A stretch of DNA of 64,000 bases from Pseudomonas palleroniana (GCF_003031675.1 NZ_PYWX01000017.1:1-64000), one strand, 5' to 3'; counted from the stretch's first letter, positions 1-9,760 are shown. Notes: generated by a model from the letters alone, not told the origin. Numbers and translations are program-made.

Positions 1-27
1 CCCCTTGTGTCTTAAGTCAGGAATAAA

Positions 28-197
28 CTGAGGGTGAGAGCGGTGAGTAGCAAGCTGAATGCCCCGAGTGCTCAAAGCACGTGTGGGAGCCCATGCTGCT
101 ACTCACCTCTCCGCTCTGGACATGAGCCCGAACAGTTGAACGAGCCCACCTCGAACAGTTACAAGCGTGGGCCAAGCCAGAGCGCTCTCACCCTGAG
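28..197 (+). ncRNA. Predicted IS110 bridge RNA
   Basis: The non-coding left end folds into a closed two-arm structure. The outer stem pairs 28-42 with 183-197, with 12 consecutive pairs (31-42/183-194). The first arm has a 10-bp stem 43-52/97-106 and a terminal hairpin GTGC/GCAC (68-71/77-80). Its 3' side, TGTGGGAG at 82-89, is the exact complement of CTCCCACA at 1248-1255, the core plus right flank. Its 5' side has GCCC C (61-65), agreeing with the visible left flank. The second arm (stem 126-129/169-172, tip hairpin CGAG/CTCG at 141-144/150-153) has ACAGTTG at 132-138, identical to the right end 1241-1247. It also has ACAAG at 161-165, complementary to CTTGT at 4-8. This is the architecture known for IS621 bridge RNA: a target-binding loop followed by a donor-binding loop, upstream of the transposase. 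Exact transcript ends are unknown. Confidence 0.72.
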
Positions 198-208
198 TGT
201 AAGAGGAT

Positions 209-1147
209 TTGGCCATGTTTTCCTATTCAGCAGGCATTGATGTTTCCAAAGACAGCCTCGAGGCTCGGATTCATTTACTTGAGGCTGGGGTAAGTTGTTC
301 AAATACTGAGAAAGATTTGCCGGCGCTGATTGGATGGCTGCGGCTTTACCAGGTCAGCCGCGTGTTGGTGGAAGCGACGGGCGGTTACGAGCGAAACGTT
401 GTTAAAGCGGCGCAAGCGGCTGGCCTTCAGGTCATTTGCGTTAACCCTCGTCGCGCCAAAGCGTTTTCCAGAGCGATGGGCCAAAAAGCCAAAACCGACC
501 CGATAGACGCAAAGTCTCTTGCACAATTTGCAGCCGTCATAGACTCGCCAAGCGCCCGAATCACAAGCCCTGAGCATGAAAGACTGCGCGCATTGGTCCA
601 GCAGCGAGAGCATTTTGTTCAGCAAAGAGATGACGACAGGCGGCGCCTGAAAACGGCGTCCTGCGATGCGGTGAAGCCTGCATTGCAGAGCCATATCGAG
701 TATTTGAGCGCAGCAGTGGAAGCGATAAATCAGCTGATTCGTCAAAGTGCGAACGAGCTAGATCGCGAAAAGGTGGCTCGACTGTGCTCGGTCAAGGGAA
801 TTGGGCTGATTACGGCCAGCAGCCTTATGGCTTACCTTCCCGAGTTGGGCGAAATCGGGGGACGCCCGATCGCGGCACTTGCAGGCCTCGCGCCCTACAA
901 CAACGACAGCGGAAAGCACAAAGGTGCACGCCACATTAGTGGCGGAAGATTTGCAGCCCGCCGCTCACTGTATATGGCCTGCTGGGTGATCATTCGGGAC
1001 CAGCCGGAATTCCAAGCTCGATACCAGTTGTTACGTGATAAAGGTAAATGCGCCAAGGTTGCACTGATCGCCTGTATGCGCGTTTTATTGGTACGCCTGA
1101 ACGCGATGCTGCGTGACGGCACTGAATGGAAAGAGCACACCGCTTAG
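209..1147 (+). CDS. IS110-family transposase/recombinase
   Basis: A 312-residue DEDD recombinase that inserts the element under guidance of the bridge RNA. The N-terminal RuvC-like domain shows GIDVSKD near residue 9, VEATGGYE near residue 54, and the paired aspartates of KTDPIDAKSLA near residue 95. A coiled linker follows. The C-terminal Transposase_20 domain begins at the helix-hairpin-helix-like VKGIGLITA (near 197) and ends with the SGGRFAARRSLYMA stretch, which holds the expected catalytic serine. Length and domain order are normal, with no internal stop or frameshift, so the enzyme appears intact. The GTAAGAGGA just upstream could serve as ribosome-binding site. An alternative start two codons downstream (215) would begin MFSYSAGID. 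Confidence 0.93.
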   Translation: MAMFSYSAGIDVSKDSLEARIHLLEAGVSCSNTEKDLPALIGWLRLYQVSRVLVEATGGYERNVVKAAQAAGLQVICVNPRRAKAFSRAMGQKAKTDPIDAKSLAQFAAVIDSPSARITSPEHERLRALVQQREHFVQQRDDDRRRLKTASCDAVKPALQSHIEYLSAAVEAINQLIRQSANELDREKVARLCSVKGIGLITASSLMAYLPELGEIGGRPIAALAGLAPYNNDSGKHKGARHISGGRFAARRSLYMACWVIIRDQPEFQARYQLLRDKGKCAKVALIACMRVLLVRLNAMLRDGTEWKEHTA

Positions 1148-1407
1148 CACGGCAGCAGCTCTTTCGTTCAGCATTGCATGGCCTAGAGCTGTGGGAGTCT
1201 TGCTGCCTATGAATATGACTTCTGAATTGAATCCATTTAGACAGTTGCTCCCACATTGACGGCGTTCTGACACAATAATCCTACAAGTTTTGCCAAAAAT
1301 ACCGGTTATGCCGTTAGTCGCCGCCCCCCTCGATGCATTAAAGTAAGCGCCCCAGGCCCGGTGTTTTTGTTCGACGCCCGGGCTCATCTCTCCAGGAACC
1401 GTCATCG

Positions 1408-2367
<960 letters not shown>

Positions 2368-2372
2368 ACCCC

Positions 2373-3305
2373 ATGAACGCAGGCGATGGCATCCGCGTCA
2401 CTCTCGGCGAATTGATCGAGATGCGCCATCGCGTGCGGGAAGTGCAGTTGTTTTCCACCCCAAGCCAGCGCAGCCCGTTGATCGGCCTGCACCACTCCAA
2501 GCTGCGTGGGCGTGGCGTCGATTTCGACCAGGTGCGCGTGTACCAGGCCGGGGACGACGTGCGGACCATCGACTGGCGCGTGACGGCACGCACCCAGGAG
2601 CCGCACACCAAACTCTTCCATGAAGAACGCGAACGGCCGATCTTCATCATGGTGGAACAGAGCTGCCGGCTGTTTTTCGGCTCGGGGCAGATGTTCAAGT
2701 CGGTGCTGGCGGCGCAGGCGGCCAGCCTGATCGGCTGGGCCGCGCTGGGGCACAACGACCGCGTGGGCGGGTTGGTATTCGGCGACAGCGAGCACTACGA
2801 AATCAAACCGCGACGCAGCAAACAAAGCCTGCTGCAACTGCTCAACCGGCTGGTGCGGGTCAACCAGAGCCTGAATACCGAACGCCATCCGGAAGCCGAC
2901 GCCCTCGGCATGGCGCTGCGCCGTGGCCGCGAAGTGCTGCGCCCCGGCAGCCTGGTGATCGTGGTCTGTGATGAGCGCGCGCTCACCGAAGGCGCCGAAC
3001 AGCAGTTGAGCCTGCTGTCACGCCATTGCGACCTGCTGCTGCTGCCGATCTCCGACCCGCTGGACCATGCCCTGCCGGCCGCCGGGCTGCTGCGTTTCGC
3101 CGAGCGCGGCGCAGAGCTGGAACTGGACACGCTGAACTTCGACCTGCGCCAAGCCTACAAGGCCCAGGCCGAAGCCCGCATTGCCCGCTGGGAACTGCTC
3201 GCGCAAAAGCTGCGAGTGTTATTGATGCCCTTGAGCACCCAGAGCGAAATGGTCGAGCAACTGCGCGAATACCTCAACCCGCAACGACCGGTTAAAAAGC
3301 AATGA
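2373..3305 (+). CDS. DUF58 domain protein of the MoxR/Bat operon
   Basis: A 310-residue soluble protein of the DUF58 family, the usual second gene of MoxR operons. The DUF58 signature with G-D-D-x-R-x-I-D-W is visible near residues 60-72 (YQAGDDVRTIDWRV). The C-terminal half resembles a VWA fold without a clear MIDAS motif. I chose the ATG at 2373. A TTG at 2364 overlapping the moxR stop would add three residues and could reflect translational coupling. The 3' end overlaps the next gene by four bases. Biochemical function is unknown in the family. It is thought to work with MoxR and the VWA proteins. Confidence 0.88.
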   Translation: MNAGDGIRVTLGELIEMRHRVREVQLFSTPSQRSPLIGLHHSKLRGRGVDFDQVRVYQAGDDVRTIDWRVTARTQEPHTKLFHEERERPIFIMVEQSCRLFFGSGQMFKSVLAAQAASLIGWAALGHNDRVGGLVFGDSEHYEIKPRRSKQSLLQLLNRLVRVNQSLNTERHPEADALGMALRRGREVLRPGSLVIVVCDERALTEGAEQQLSLLSRHCDLLLLPISDPLDHALPAAGLLRFAERGAELELDTLNFDLRQAYKAQAEARIARWELLAQKLRVLLMPLSTQSEMVEQLREYLNPQRPVKKQ

Positions 3306-3796
3306 GCAGCCTTGACCAACTGCAACCGCTGATTGCACCTCCCGCCATTGGTTTCTGGCCGCCTGCACCGGGTTGGTGGCTGTTGCTGCTGCTGATTCCA
3401 CTGCTCGGTTGGGGCTTGTGGTGGCTGCGCCGCTTCCTGCCCAAAAAACGCCCCGTGGCTCGTGCCGAACAGCCCCTGGACCCGCTGCGCATCGCCGCCC
3501 TCGCCGAACTGGCCCTGATGCCCAAACCCTACGACGGCGCCCCGGCCGGGGCCTGGCTGCAGCAGCTCAACGGCCTGCTCAAACGCCTGTGCCGCAACGA
3601 CTACCCCTACAGCCAGAGCCACACGCTCAACGGTCGCAAGTGGCTGGCCTTTCTCGACAACCGCTGCCCCGCTGCGGGCCTGACCCGCTGGATGGTGTTG
3701 GTGGAAGGCGCCTACAAGCCCGAATGCAAACTCGACGATAAAGCCATCGCGGGCCTGACCCAAGCCGTCGACACCTGGATCCGCAAACATGTTTGA
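3302..3796 (+). CDS. DUF4381 membrane protein of the MoxR/Bat operon
   Basis: A 164-residue protein with one strong membrane segment near residues 25-45 (PPAPGWWLLLLLIPLLGWGL), followed by a basic stop-transfer stretch and a cytosolic helical domain. This matches DUF4381, a small protein regularly found between DUF58 and the first VWA gene. Its ATG overlaps the DUF58 stop by four bases and its own end overlaps batA by eight bases, so it is translated as part of the operon. It probably tethers the cytosolic MoxR/DUF58 components to the membrane VWA complex (inference). No catalytic motif is visible. Confidence 0.85.
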   Translation: MSSLDQLQPLIAPPAIGFWPPAPGWWLLLLLIPLLGWGLWWLRRFLPKKRPVARAEQPLDPLRIAALAELALMPKPYDGAPAGAWLQQLNGLLKRLCRNDYPYSQSHTLNGRKWLAFLDNRCPAAGLTRWMVLVEGAYKPECKLDDKAIAGLTQAVDTWIRKHV

Positions 3797-4877
3797 GTTC
3801 GCCTGGCCGTGGATCTTTGCCCTGTTGCCATTGCCCTGGTTGATGCGCTTTATCCTGCCCGTGGCCGACAGCGGCGAGCCCGCCTTGAAGGTCAGCTATC
3901 TGGCCGACCTCGAAGGCCTGGCGCGCCGTCGCGCCCGCGTCAACCTGCCGGGCTGGCGCCAGCAAGCGCCGTTCGTGGTGTTATGGCTATTGCTGTTGAC
4001 CGCAGCTGCACGCCCGCAATGGCTGGGTGAACCGCTACCGATTGCCGCCAGTGGCCGCGACCTGCTGGTGGCGGTGGACGTTTCCGGTTCCATGGATTTC
4101 CCCGATATGCACTGGCAGGACGACGACGTCAGCCGCCTGAGCCTGGTGCAACACCTGCTCGGGGATTTCCTCGAAAGCCGCGAAGGCGATCGCGTGGGGC
4201 TGATCCTGTTCGGCAGCCAGGCTTACCTGCAAGCTCCCCTGACCTTCGACCGGCACACCGTGCGCACCTGGCTGGATGAAGCGCGCATCGGCATCGCCGG
4301 CAAGAACACCGCCATCGGTGATGCCATCGGCCTGGCCCTCAAACGTCTGCGCCAGCGCCCGGCGCAGAGTCGCGTACTGATCCTGGTCACCGACGGCGCC
4401 AACAACGCCGGGCAGATCGACCCGCTGACCGCCGCACGCCTGGCGGCCGAAGAAGGCGTGAAAATCTACCCGATCGGCATCGGCGCCGACCCCGAACAGA
4501 CCGGTTCCCTGGGGATCCTCGGCGTCAACCCGAGCCTGGACCTGGATGAACCCGCCTTGAAGGCCATTGCCGCCGCCACCGGGGGACGCTACTTCCGCGC
4601 CCGCGACGGCGACGAGCTGCAAAAGATCAAGGAAACCCTCGACCAGCTCGAGCCCGTGGCGCAACAACCCACCCAGGCCCGCCCGGCCCAGGCGCTGTAC
4701 AGCGCGCCATTGGCCCTGGCATTGATCCTGAGCATGTTGCTGGTGATCCAGGAGCGCTGGCCCGACAACGCCTTGCAACGCGCCTTCAATAAACTCTCGA
4801 GCAAAGGCCTGTTCCTGCAACAGCATCCTGAGTGGCGCCAACGCCTTAAACGCCTGCGTTTGCGGAGGCGTCGATGA
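3789..4877 (+). CDS. batA: VWA-domain membrane protein, BatA type
   Basis: A 362-residue inner-membrane protein. The order is two N-terminal hydrophobic segments (near residues 5-20 and 60-75), a VWA domain, a C-terminal membrane helix near residues 305-320 and a strongly basic tail. The metal-ion-dependent adhesion site is complete: DVSGSM near residue 96 and the later TDGANNAG. A functional Mg-binding VWA domain is therefore expected, unlike in the next gene. It overlaps DUF4381 by eight bases and the next gene by ATGA. BatA proteins are proposed to assemble with BatB/BatD on the periplasmic face. The role in this organism is inferred only from the operon. Confidence 0.88.
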   Translation: MFEFAWPWIFALLPLPWLMRFILPVADSGEPALKVSYLADLEGLARRRARVNLPGWRQQAPFVVLWLLLLTAAARPQWLGEPLPIAASGRDLLVAVDVSGSMDFPDMHWQDDDVSRLSLVQHLLGDFLESREGDRVGLILFGSQAYLQAPLTFDRHTVRTWLDEARIGIAGKNTAIGDAIGLALKRLRQRPAQSRVLILVTDGANNAGQIDPLTAARLAAEEGVKIYPIGIGADPEQTGSLGILGVNPSLDLDEPALKAIAAATGGRYFRARDGDELQKIKETLDQLEPVAQQPTQARPAQALYSAPLALALILSMLLVIQERWPDNALQRAFNKLSSKGLFLQQHPEWRQRLKRLRLRRRR

Positions 4878-6613
4878 TCGACCTGTGGCCGCATTGGTTC
4901 CGCCCCTGGTGGCTGTTGCTGCTGCCGCTGCTCGGCTGGTTGCTGTGGCAGCTGTGGCACCGGCAAAAACGCGCGGGGCGCTGGCAGGTGATCCTGCCGC
5001 CGGCCTTTCATGCGGTATTGCTCAGTGGCGGCAGCGGGCGCGAGAGCAAATCGCCGTGGGTGCTGCTGGGCATTGCCTGGCTGCTGGCGGTATTGGCATT
5101 GCTCGGGCCAAGCTGGCAAAGAGTCGAGCAGTCCAGCCAGAAACCCGCCGACCCGCTGGTGGTGCTGCTGGAACTGACCCCGGAAATGCTCGCCACCGAC
5201 AGCCCGCCCACCCGCCTGGAGCAGGCGCGCCGCAAGCTCTATGACTTGCTGCAGGCACGGGGCAATGCGCCGACCGCCATCGTGGTGTATGCCGGCAGCG
5301 CCCACACCCTGGTGCCGCTGTCGGATGACCTGGGCACCAGCCGCAACCTGCTGGAAGCCTTGCGCCCCTCGATCATGCCCGAGCCCGGCCATCGCGCCGA
5401 TCTGGCGGTGGACAAGGCGCTGGCCCTGCTCAAGCAAGGCGGCCTCGGCCAGGGGCGACTGTTGCTGGTGGGCTCGTCGCTGTCGAAACAGGAACGCCAG
5501 GGCATCCGCCTGCTGCTGCAAGGGGCGCAGGCCCCGGCGTTGTCGATCCTCGGTATCGGTAGCCGCGAAGGCACCCCGGTCACCCAGGAGAGTGGCGAGT
5601 TCCTCAAGGATGATCAGGGCGCGATCCTGGTACCACGCCTCGACAGCCCGACCCTCAAGGCCTTCGCCAGTGAAATGGGTGGCCGCTACCGCGCCGCACG
5701 TCTGGATGATAAAGACCTGCGCCAACTCGGCCTGCTCGACGGCCCGCAGGCCCTGCGCAACGACGGCCAACTGCTGCACCTCGACACCTGGGCCGACCAG
5801 GGCTACTGGCTGCTCCTGCCGTTGTTGCTGCTGGCCGCTTGCGCCGGGCGTCGCGGCTGGCTGTTCTGCTTACCCCTGCTGTGGCTGGGCGCGCCGCAAC
5901 CGAGCTATGCCTTTGAATTCCAGGACCTGTGGCTGCGTCCCGACCAGCAGGGGCAATACCTGCTCAAGCACAAACGCCCGGCCGAAGCCGCCGAGCACTT
6001 TGAAGACCCGCAATGGCAAGGCGTGGCGCTTTACGAGGCCGGCAACTATGCCGAAGCGATCAAACGTTTTGCCGAGGGCAATGACGCCTATTCCCACTAC
6101 AATCGCGGTAATGCCCTGGCCAGGTCCGGCGCCCTGGAGGCTGCGGTCGACGCCTACGAACAAGCCCTTGAAGCGCAGCCCGACCTGCAACCGGCGTTGA
6201 AAAACAAGGCCCTGGTGGAGAGCCTGATCCAGGAACAGGCCCAGCCCGAACCGGCGCAGCCTGTCAAAAACGAGGATGACGAAACCACCCAACCCGGCCA
6301 AACTGCGCAACCGGGCGCCAGCGGGCAAAGCTCTACCGGTGGCGAGCAGTCCACCCAGGGCCAGGGTGAAGCCGGCAATACCGACAGCCAGGCAAACGCC
6401 TCGCCAAAGGCCGGCGGCAATGAGGTGCCGGGCAGCGAGCTGGGTGATGAGCAAACCACTACGCCGCCCTTGCGCCCCACCGATGCCAGCCTTGACGGCG
6501 AACATCGCCAGGCCCTGGAGCAATGGCTGCGGGAGATCCCGGACAACCCCGGTGAACTGCTGCGCCGCAAATTCTGGTACGAACAGCAACAACATCAGGA
6601 CAAGACTCGATGA
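4874..6613 (+). CDS. batB: VWA/TPR membrane protein, BatB-BatC fusion type
   Basis: A 579-residue protein with an N-terminal membrane helix, a second near residue 60, a VWA-like domain, another hydrophobic pair near 310-345, then a periplasmic TPR segment (roughly 385-445, with YNRGNALARSG and AYEQALEAQPDL). It ends in a Gln/Gly/Thr-rich low-complexity tail. It combines what other bacteria encode as BatB and BatC. Where BatA has DVSGSM, this protein has LLELTPEML, so the MIDAS metal site is not conserved and the domain may be structural. Both ends overlap neighbours by four bases. Confidence 0.85.
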   Translation: MIDLWPHWFRPWWLLLLPLLGWLLWQLWHRQKRAGRWQVILPPAFHAVLLSGGSGRESKSPWVLLGIAWLLAVLALLGPSWQRVEQSSQKPADPLVVLLELTPEMLATDSPPTRLEQARRKLYDLLQARGNAPTAIVVYAGSAHTLVPLSDDLGTSRNLLEALRPSIMPEPGHRADLAVDKALALLKQGGLGQGRLLLVGSSLSKQERQGIRLLLQGAQAPALSILGIGSREGTPVTQESGEFLKDDQGAILVPRLDSPTLKAFASEMGGRYRAARLDDKDLRQLGLLDGPQALRNDGQLLHLDTWADQGYWLLLPLLLLAACAGRRGWLFCLPLLWLGAPQPSYAFEFQDLWLRPDQQGQYLLKHKRPAEAAEHFEDPQWQGVALYEAGNYAEAIKRFAEGNDAYSHYNRGNALARSGALEAAVDAYEQALEAQPDLQPALKNKALVESLIQEQAQPEPAQPVKNEDDETTQPGQTAQPGASGQSSTGGEQSTQGQGEAGNTDSQANASPKAGGNEVPGSELGDEQTTTPPLRPTDASLDGEHRQALEQWLREIPDNPGELLRRKFWYEQQQHQDKTR

Positions 6614-8250
6614 GCCGCCGCACCACCCTTCTGCTCCTGCTCGCGTTATCGACAGGCCACGCCCAGGCGGCGAACCTGGTCGCCAGCGTCGATCGCAGCC
6701 GCGTCAACTCCGGTGAAACGGTGGAGCTGACGGTGGAGTCCAGCGACGTCACCCAATTCGGCAAACCCGACCTGTCCCCCCTCGATGCACAGTTCGAAGT
6801 CAGCGGCACGCGCCAGATCAACCAGCTCACCACCCTGGGCGGCGACAACCACGCCACCACGCGCTGGATCATCACCCTGCTGCCCAGGGAAAACGGCACC
6901 GTGGTGATTCCGCCGCTGCAAGTGGGCGACCTCAAGACCCAGCCGATCAGCCTGCAGGTGCTGGAAACCGCCAGCCAGAACACCAGCGCCGAACTGGCGC
7001 CGGTGTTCATCGAGGCCAGCCTCGACCAGAACAGCGTGTACGTGCAGGCCCAGGCATTGTTGACGGTGCGCGTTTACCATTCGGTGTCACTGTATGACGA
7101 CAGCAGCCTGACGCCGTTGCAGATCCCCGATGCGCGGATCGAGCAATTGGGCGAATCGCGTACCTACGAAAAGGTCATCAACAGCATCCGCCATGGGGTG
7201 ATCGAAACCCGTTACGCGATCTATCCGCAGCACAGCGGCGCCCTGCTGATTCCGGCGCAGACCTTCAGCGCCACGCTGGTCGAACCGCGCCCGCCCCAGG
7301 AAAACACGCTGCAAGGCACCAAGCCGGGCAAGCTGATCCATGTCAGCTCGGCCGAACTGCCGCTGACCGTCAAGCCCAAGCCGGCGCTGTACCCGGCGGA
7401 TGCGCCGTGGATACCCGCACGCAATCTGACTCTGAGCGAAGCCTGGAACCCCGAGCCCGACCACCTGCAAGTCGGCGACTCCCTGACCCGCAGCCTCACG
7501 GTCAAGGCCGAAGGTCTTTCCAGCGCGCAACTGCCGGCCCTGCCGAGTACCGACGTCGGTGGCCTGCGGCGCTACCCGGATCAACCGGTACTCGGCAACC
7601 AGAGCAGCGACCGCGGCCTGATCGGCAGCCGCGAAGACCGCGAAGCGCTGGTGCCGACCCGCGCCGGAGCCCTGGAGCTGCCGGCAATGGAAGTGGTGTG
7701 GTGGAACACCCACGAAGACCACCTCGAACGCACCAGCCTGCCGCCCCGCACCCTGCAAGTGGCGACCAACCCCAGCCTGGTGGTGGACACACCCGCCACG
7801 CCGACCGTGATCACCGCACCGGACGATGACCGCCTGTGGCTATGGCAGCTCAGCACACTGCTGCTCGCCTGCACCACCCTGCTCGGCTTCGGCCTGTGGT
7901 GGCGCGCGCGCCGGCAACCCGCCGTACAACGCACCGCGCAGACCGGCCCGAGCCCACGCACCCTGCTCGACGACCTCAAGCGCGCCACCCAGGCCAACGA
8001 CCCGCAAGCCACACGCCAGGCACTGGACGCCTGGGCGCGGCAACAGCCGGAAACCCTGGCGGACATGGCGGCGCGGTTCGTGCCGCTGTCCGACGCCCTG
8101 GATGGCCTCAATGGCGCGTTGTACAGCGAGAGCGGCCAGTACTGGCTGGGCGAAGACCTGTGGCGCGCCGTAAAAGCCATCCCCATGACCGAACGCACCC
8201 AAACCCCAGCCACCGACACCACCAGCTTGCCGCCGCTGTACCCCAAATAG
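6610..8250 (+). CDS. batD: BatD-like protein
   Basis: A 546-residue protein with a signal peptide ending near AQAA (residues 17-20), a long periplasmic region of beta-sandwich modules starting with ASVDRSRVNSGE, one C-terminal membrane helix near residues 405-425, and a cytosolic helical tail. This is the layout of BatD, the last gene of Bat operons. Its ATG overlaps the batB stop. A REP-like sequence begins immediately after the stop, so the operon ends here. Periplasmic assembly with the VWA proteins is the family expectation. No enzymatic motif is visible. Confidence 0.85.
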   Translation: MSRRTTLLLLLALSTGHAQAANLVASVDRSRVNSGETVELTVESSDVTQFGKPDLSPLDAQFEVSGTRQINQLTTLGGDNHATTRWIITLLPRENGTVVIPPLQVGDLKTQPISLQVLETASQNTSAELAPVFIEASLDQNSVYVQAQALLTVRVYHSVSLYDDSSLTPLQIPDARIEQLGESRTYEKVINSIRHGVIETRYAIYPQHSGALLIPAQTFSATLVEPRPPQENTLQGTKPGKLIHVSSAELPLTVKPKPALYPADAPWIPARNLTLSEAWNPEPDHLQVGDSLTRSLTVKAEGLSSAQLPALPSTDVGGLRRYPDQPVLGNQSSDRGLIGSREDREALVPTRAGALELPAMEVVWWNTHEDHLERTSLPPRTLQVATNPSLVVDTPATPTVITAPDDDRLWLWQLSTLLLACTTLLGFGLWWRARRQPAVQRTAQTGPSPRTLLDDLKRATQANDPQATRQALDAWARQQPETLADMAARFVPLSDALDGLNGALYSESGQYWLGEDLWRAVKAIPMTERTQTPATDTTSLPPLYPK

Positions 8251-8252
8251 CG

Positions 8253-8269
8253 GTGGGAGGGGCTTGCTC
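8253..8269. repeat. Truncated REP
   Basis: GTGGGAGGGGCTTGCTC follows the batD stop directly. It is the left half of the REP consensus seen elsewhere in the window, without its partner arm. Confidence 0.6.
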
Positions 8270-8310
8270 AAATGCCAGTCAGTTAAGCGATAAGCAGGCA
8301 GCGGGTAACC

Positions 8311-8418
8311 TGTGGCGAGGAAGCTTGCTCCCGTTGGAATGCGTAGCAGGCCCAGTCTTTTCAAACCATAAGCTGGGGCCGCTTCGCGGCCCAACGGGAG
8401 CAAGCTCCCTCGCCGCAG
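8311..8418. repeat. Inverted REP pair
   Basis: Two REP copies face each other: TGTGGCGAGGAAGCTTGCTC at 8311-8330 and the opposed GGGAGCAAGCTCCCTCGCC at 8396-8414. A GC hairpin (GGGCCGCTTCGCGGCCC-like) sits at 8375-8392. Such paired REPs are typical of P. fluorescens and lie between convergent or serial transcription units. Here they separate batD from sbcD and may limit read-through. Confidence 0.8.
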
Positions 8419-8518
8419 GGACAGCGTTGCGCCTTACTGACTGTGCATTTGAGCCGGCCCCCTCCCACAGCTTTACAGGTAAACTCCCCTCCTTTTCATC
8501 TTTTCCACGGAGTTCGCC

Positions 8519-9760
8519 TTGCGTCTGTTTCATACCTCCGACTGGCACCTGGGCCAAAACCTCCACGGCCAGGAACGCGACTTCGAACACGCCTGTTTCC
8601 TTGAGTGGCTGCTGGGCCAATTAAAAGCCGAGCAACCGGATGCGTTGCTGATCGCCGGCGATATCTTTGACACGGTCAACCCGCCGCTCAAGGCCCAGGA
8701 GCGCCTGTACGATTTCATCATCAGCGCCCACGAGCAAAACCCCAAGCTCACCATTGTGATGATTGCCGGCAACCACGATTCCGGCTCGCGCATCGAATTG
8801 CCGGCGCCGTTGATGCGCCGCTTGCGCACCCATGCGTTGGGCCGGGTGCTGTGGCTGGACGACGGGCAACTCGACGCCGAACGCCTGCTGATTCCCCTGC
8901 CGGATGCCAAAGGCAAGATCGCCGCATGGTGCCTGGCGCTGCCGTTTCTGCGCCCGGCGGAAGTCACCGGCGCACACTTGGGGGACGATTACCTGCGCGG
9001 TATCGGCCAGGTGCATGAATGGCTGATCGCTGCGGCCAAGGCCAAACGCAAAAAGGGCCAGGCGTTGATCGCTATCAGCCACGCGCATATGGCCGGTGGT
9101 TCGGTGTCGGAAGACTCCGAGCGCAGCCTGATCATCGGCAATGCCGAAGCACTGCCCGCCAGCCTGTTCGATAACCGTGTGGGCTATGTCGCCCTTGGTC
9201 ACTTGCACAAGCCGCAGCAGGTGAATGGCGAAGAACGCATCCGTTATTCCGGTTCGCCGATTCCGCTGTCATTTTCCGAAATCGGCTACAAGCACCAGAT
9301 TCTTGACGTAACGTTTCAGGGCGAGCGGCTGGTGAACGTCGAACCGCGCCTGATCCCCCGCTCGGTCAATCTGCAACGCCTGGAAGCCGCGCCCCTGGCC
9401 GATATCCTCAAGCAACTGGGCGACTTGCCCGACATCGACCTGCTTGCCGAAACCCAGCGCCACCCTTGGCTGGAGGTGCGTGTGCGCCTCGACGAGCCAC
9501 AGCCGGACCTGCGCCAGCAAATCGAAACCGCCCTGCAAGGCAAAGCCGTGCGCCTGGTACGCATCGCCGCCGAATACGCAGGCGCGGGCAACCGCGAAGA
9601 CCGCGATGAAGAGCGCCTGGTTGAACTCGACCAGCTCACGCCCCAGGAACTGTTCAGCCGCGCCTGGCAGGACAGTTACGGCAGCGAAGTGGATGAACAG
9701 ACCTTGAAGGATTTCGCCGTGCTGCTCCAGGAAGTGCAACAGGAGGATGAACAGCCATGA
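8519..9760 (+). CDS. sbcD: Exonuclease SbcD, Mre11-type nuclease subunit
   Basis: A 413-residue metallophosphoesterase that, with SbcC, forms the SbcCD complex cleaving hairpins and DNA ends. The phosphoesterase motifs are all present in order: TSDWHLGQ at residues 6-13, AGDIFD near 45, AGNHDS near 83, SHAHM near 184 and LGHLHKP near 225. The start is TTG at 8519, chosen because it gives the family N-terminus (RLFHTSDWH) and because GGAG lies eight bases upstream. Its stop overlaps the sbcC start by four bases. Length matches the family. Confidence 0.96.
   Translation: MRLFHTSDWHLGQNLHGQERDFEHACFLEWLLGQLKAEQPDALLIAGDIFDTVNPPLKAQERLYDFIISAHEQNPKLTIVMIAGNHDSGSRIELPAPLMRRLRTHALGRVLWLDDGQLDAERLLIPLPDAKGKIAAWCLALPFLRPAEVTGAHLGDDYLRGIGQVHEWLIAAAKAKRKKGQALIAISHAHMAGGSVSEDSERSLIIGNAEALPASLFDNRVGYVALGHLHKPQQVNGEERIRYSGSPIPLSFSEIGYKHQILDVTFQGERLVNVEPRLIPRSVNLQRLEAAPLADILKQLGDLPDIDLLAETQRHPWLEVRVRLDEPQPDLRQQIETALQGKAVRLVRIAAEYAGAGNREDRDEERLVELDQLTPQELFSRAWQDSYGSEVDEQTLKDFAVLLQEVQQEDEQP

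Larger units (their letters stand above)
6..1249 (+). mobile_element. IS110-family insertion sequence
   Basis: The element contains one DEDD transposase and a structured upstream RNA region, and it has no terminal inverted repeats, as is usual for IS110. I place the ends from base matches. A CT dinucleotide lies at 4-5 and again at 1248-1249, and the sequence outside reads CCC-CT on the left and CT-CCCACA on the right. Removing the element with one CT rebuilds CCCCTCCCACA, which occurs intact in the REP at 26368-26378. The right-end bases ACAGTTG-CT joined to the left-end bases TGTGT give the junction matched by the donor loop of the predicted bridge RNA. Only three bases of left flank lie in the window, so the left boundary is less certain than the right. 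Confidence 0.75.

Noticed and set aside
34..240. 68-residue plus-strand frame upstream of the transposase
   Set aside because: It overlaps the structured bridge-RNA region and the transposase start, and has no ribosome-binding site or recognisable protein features.
8251..8518. Possible small gene between batD and sbcD
   Set aside because: The sequence is REP arms and a GC hairpin. The frames there lack ribosome-binding sites.
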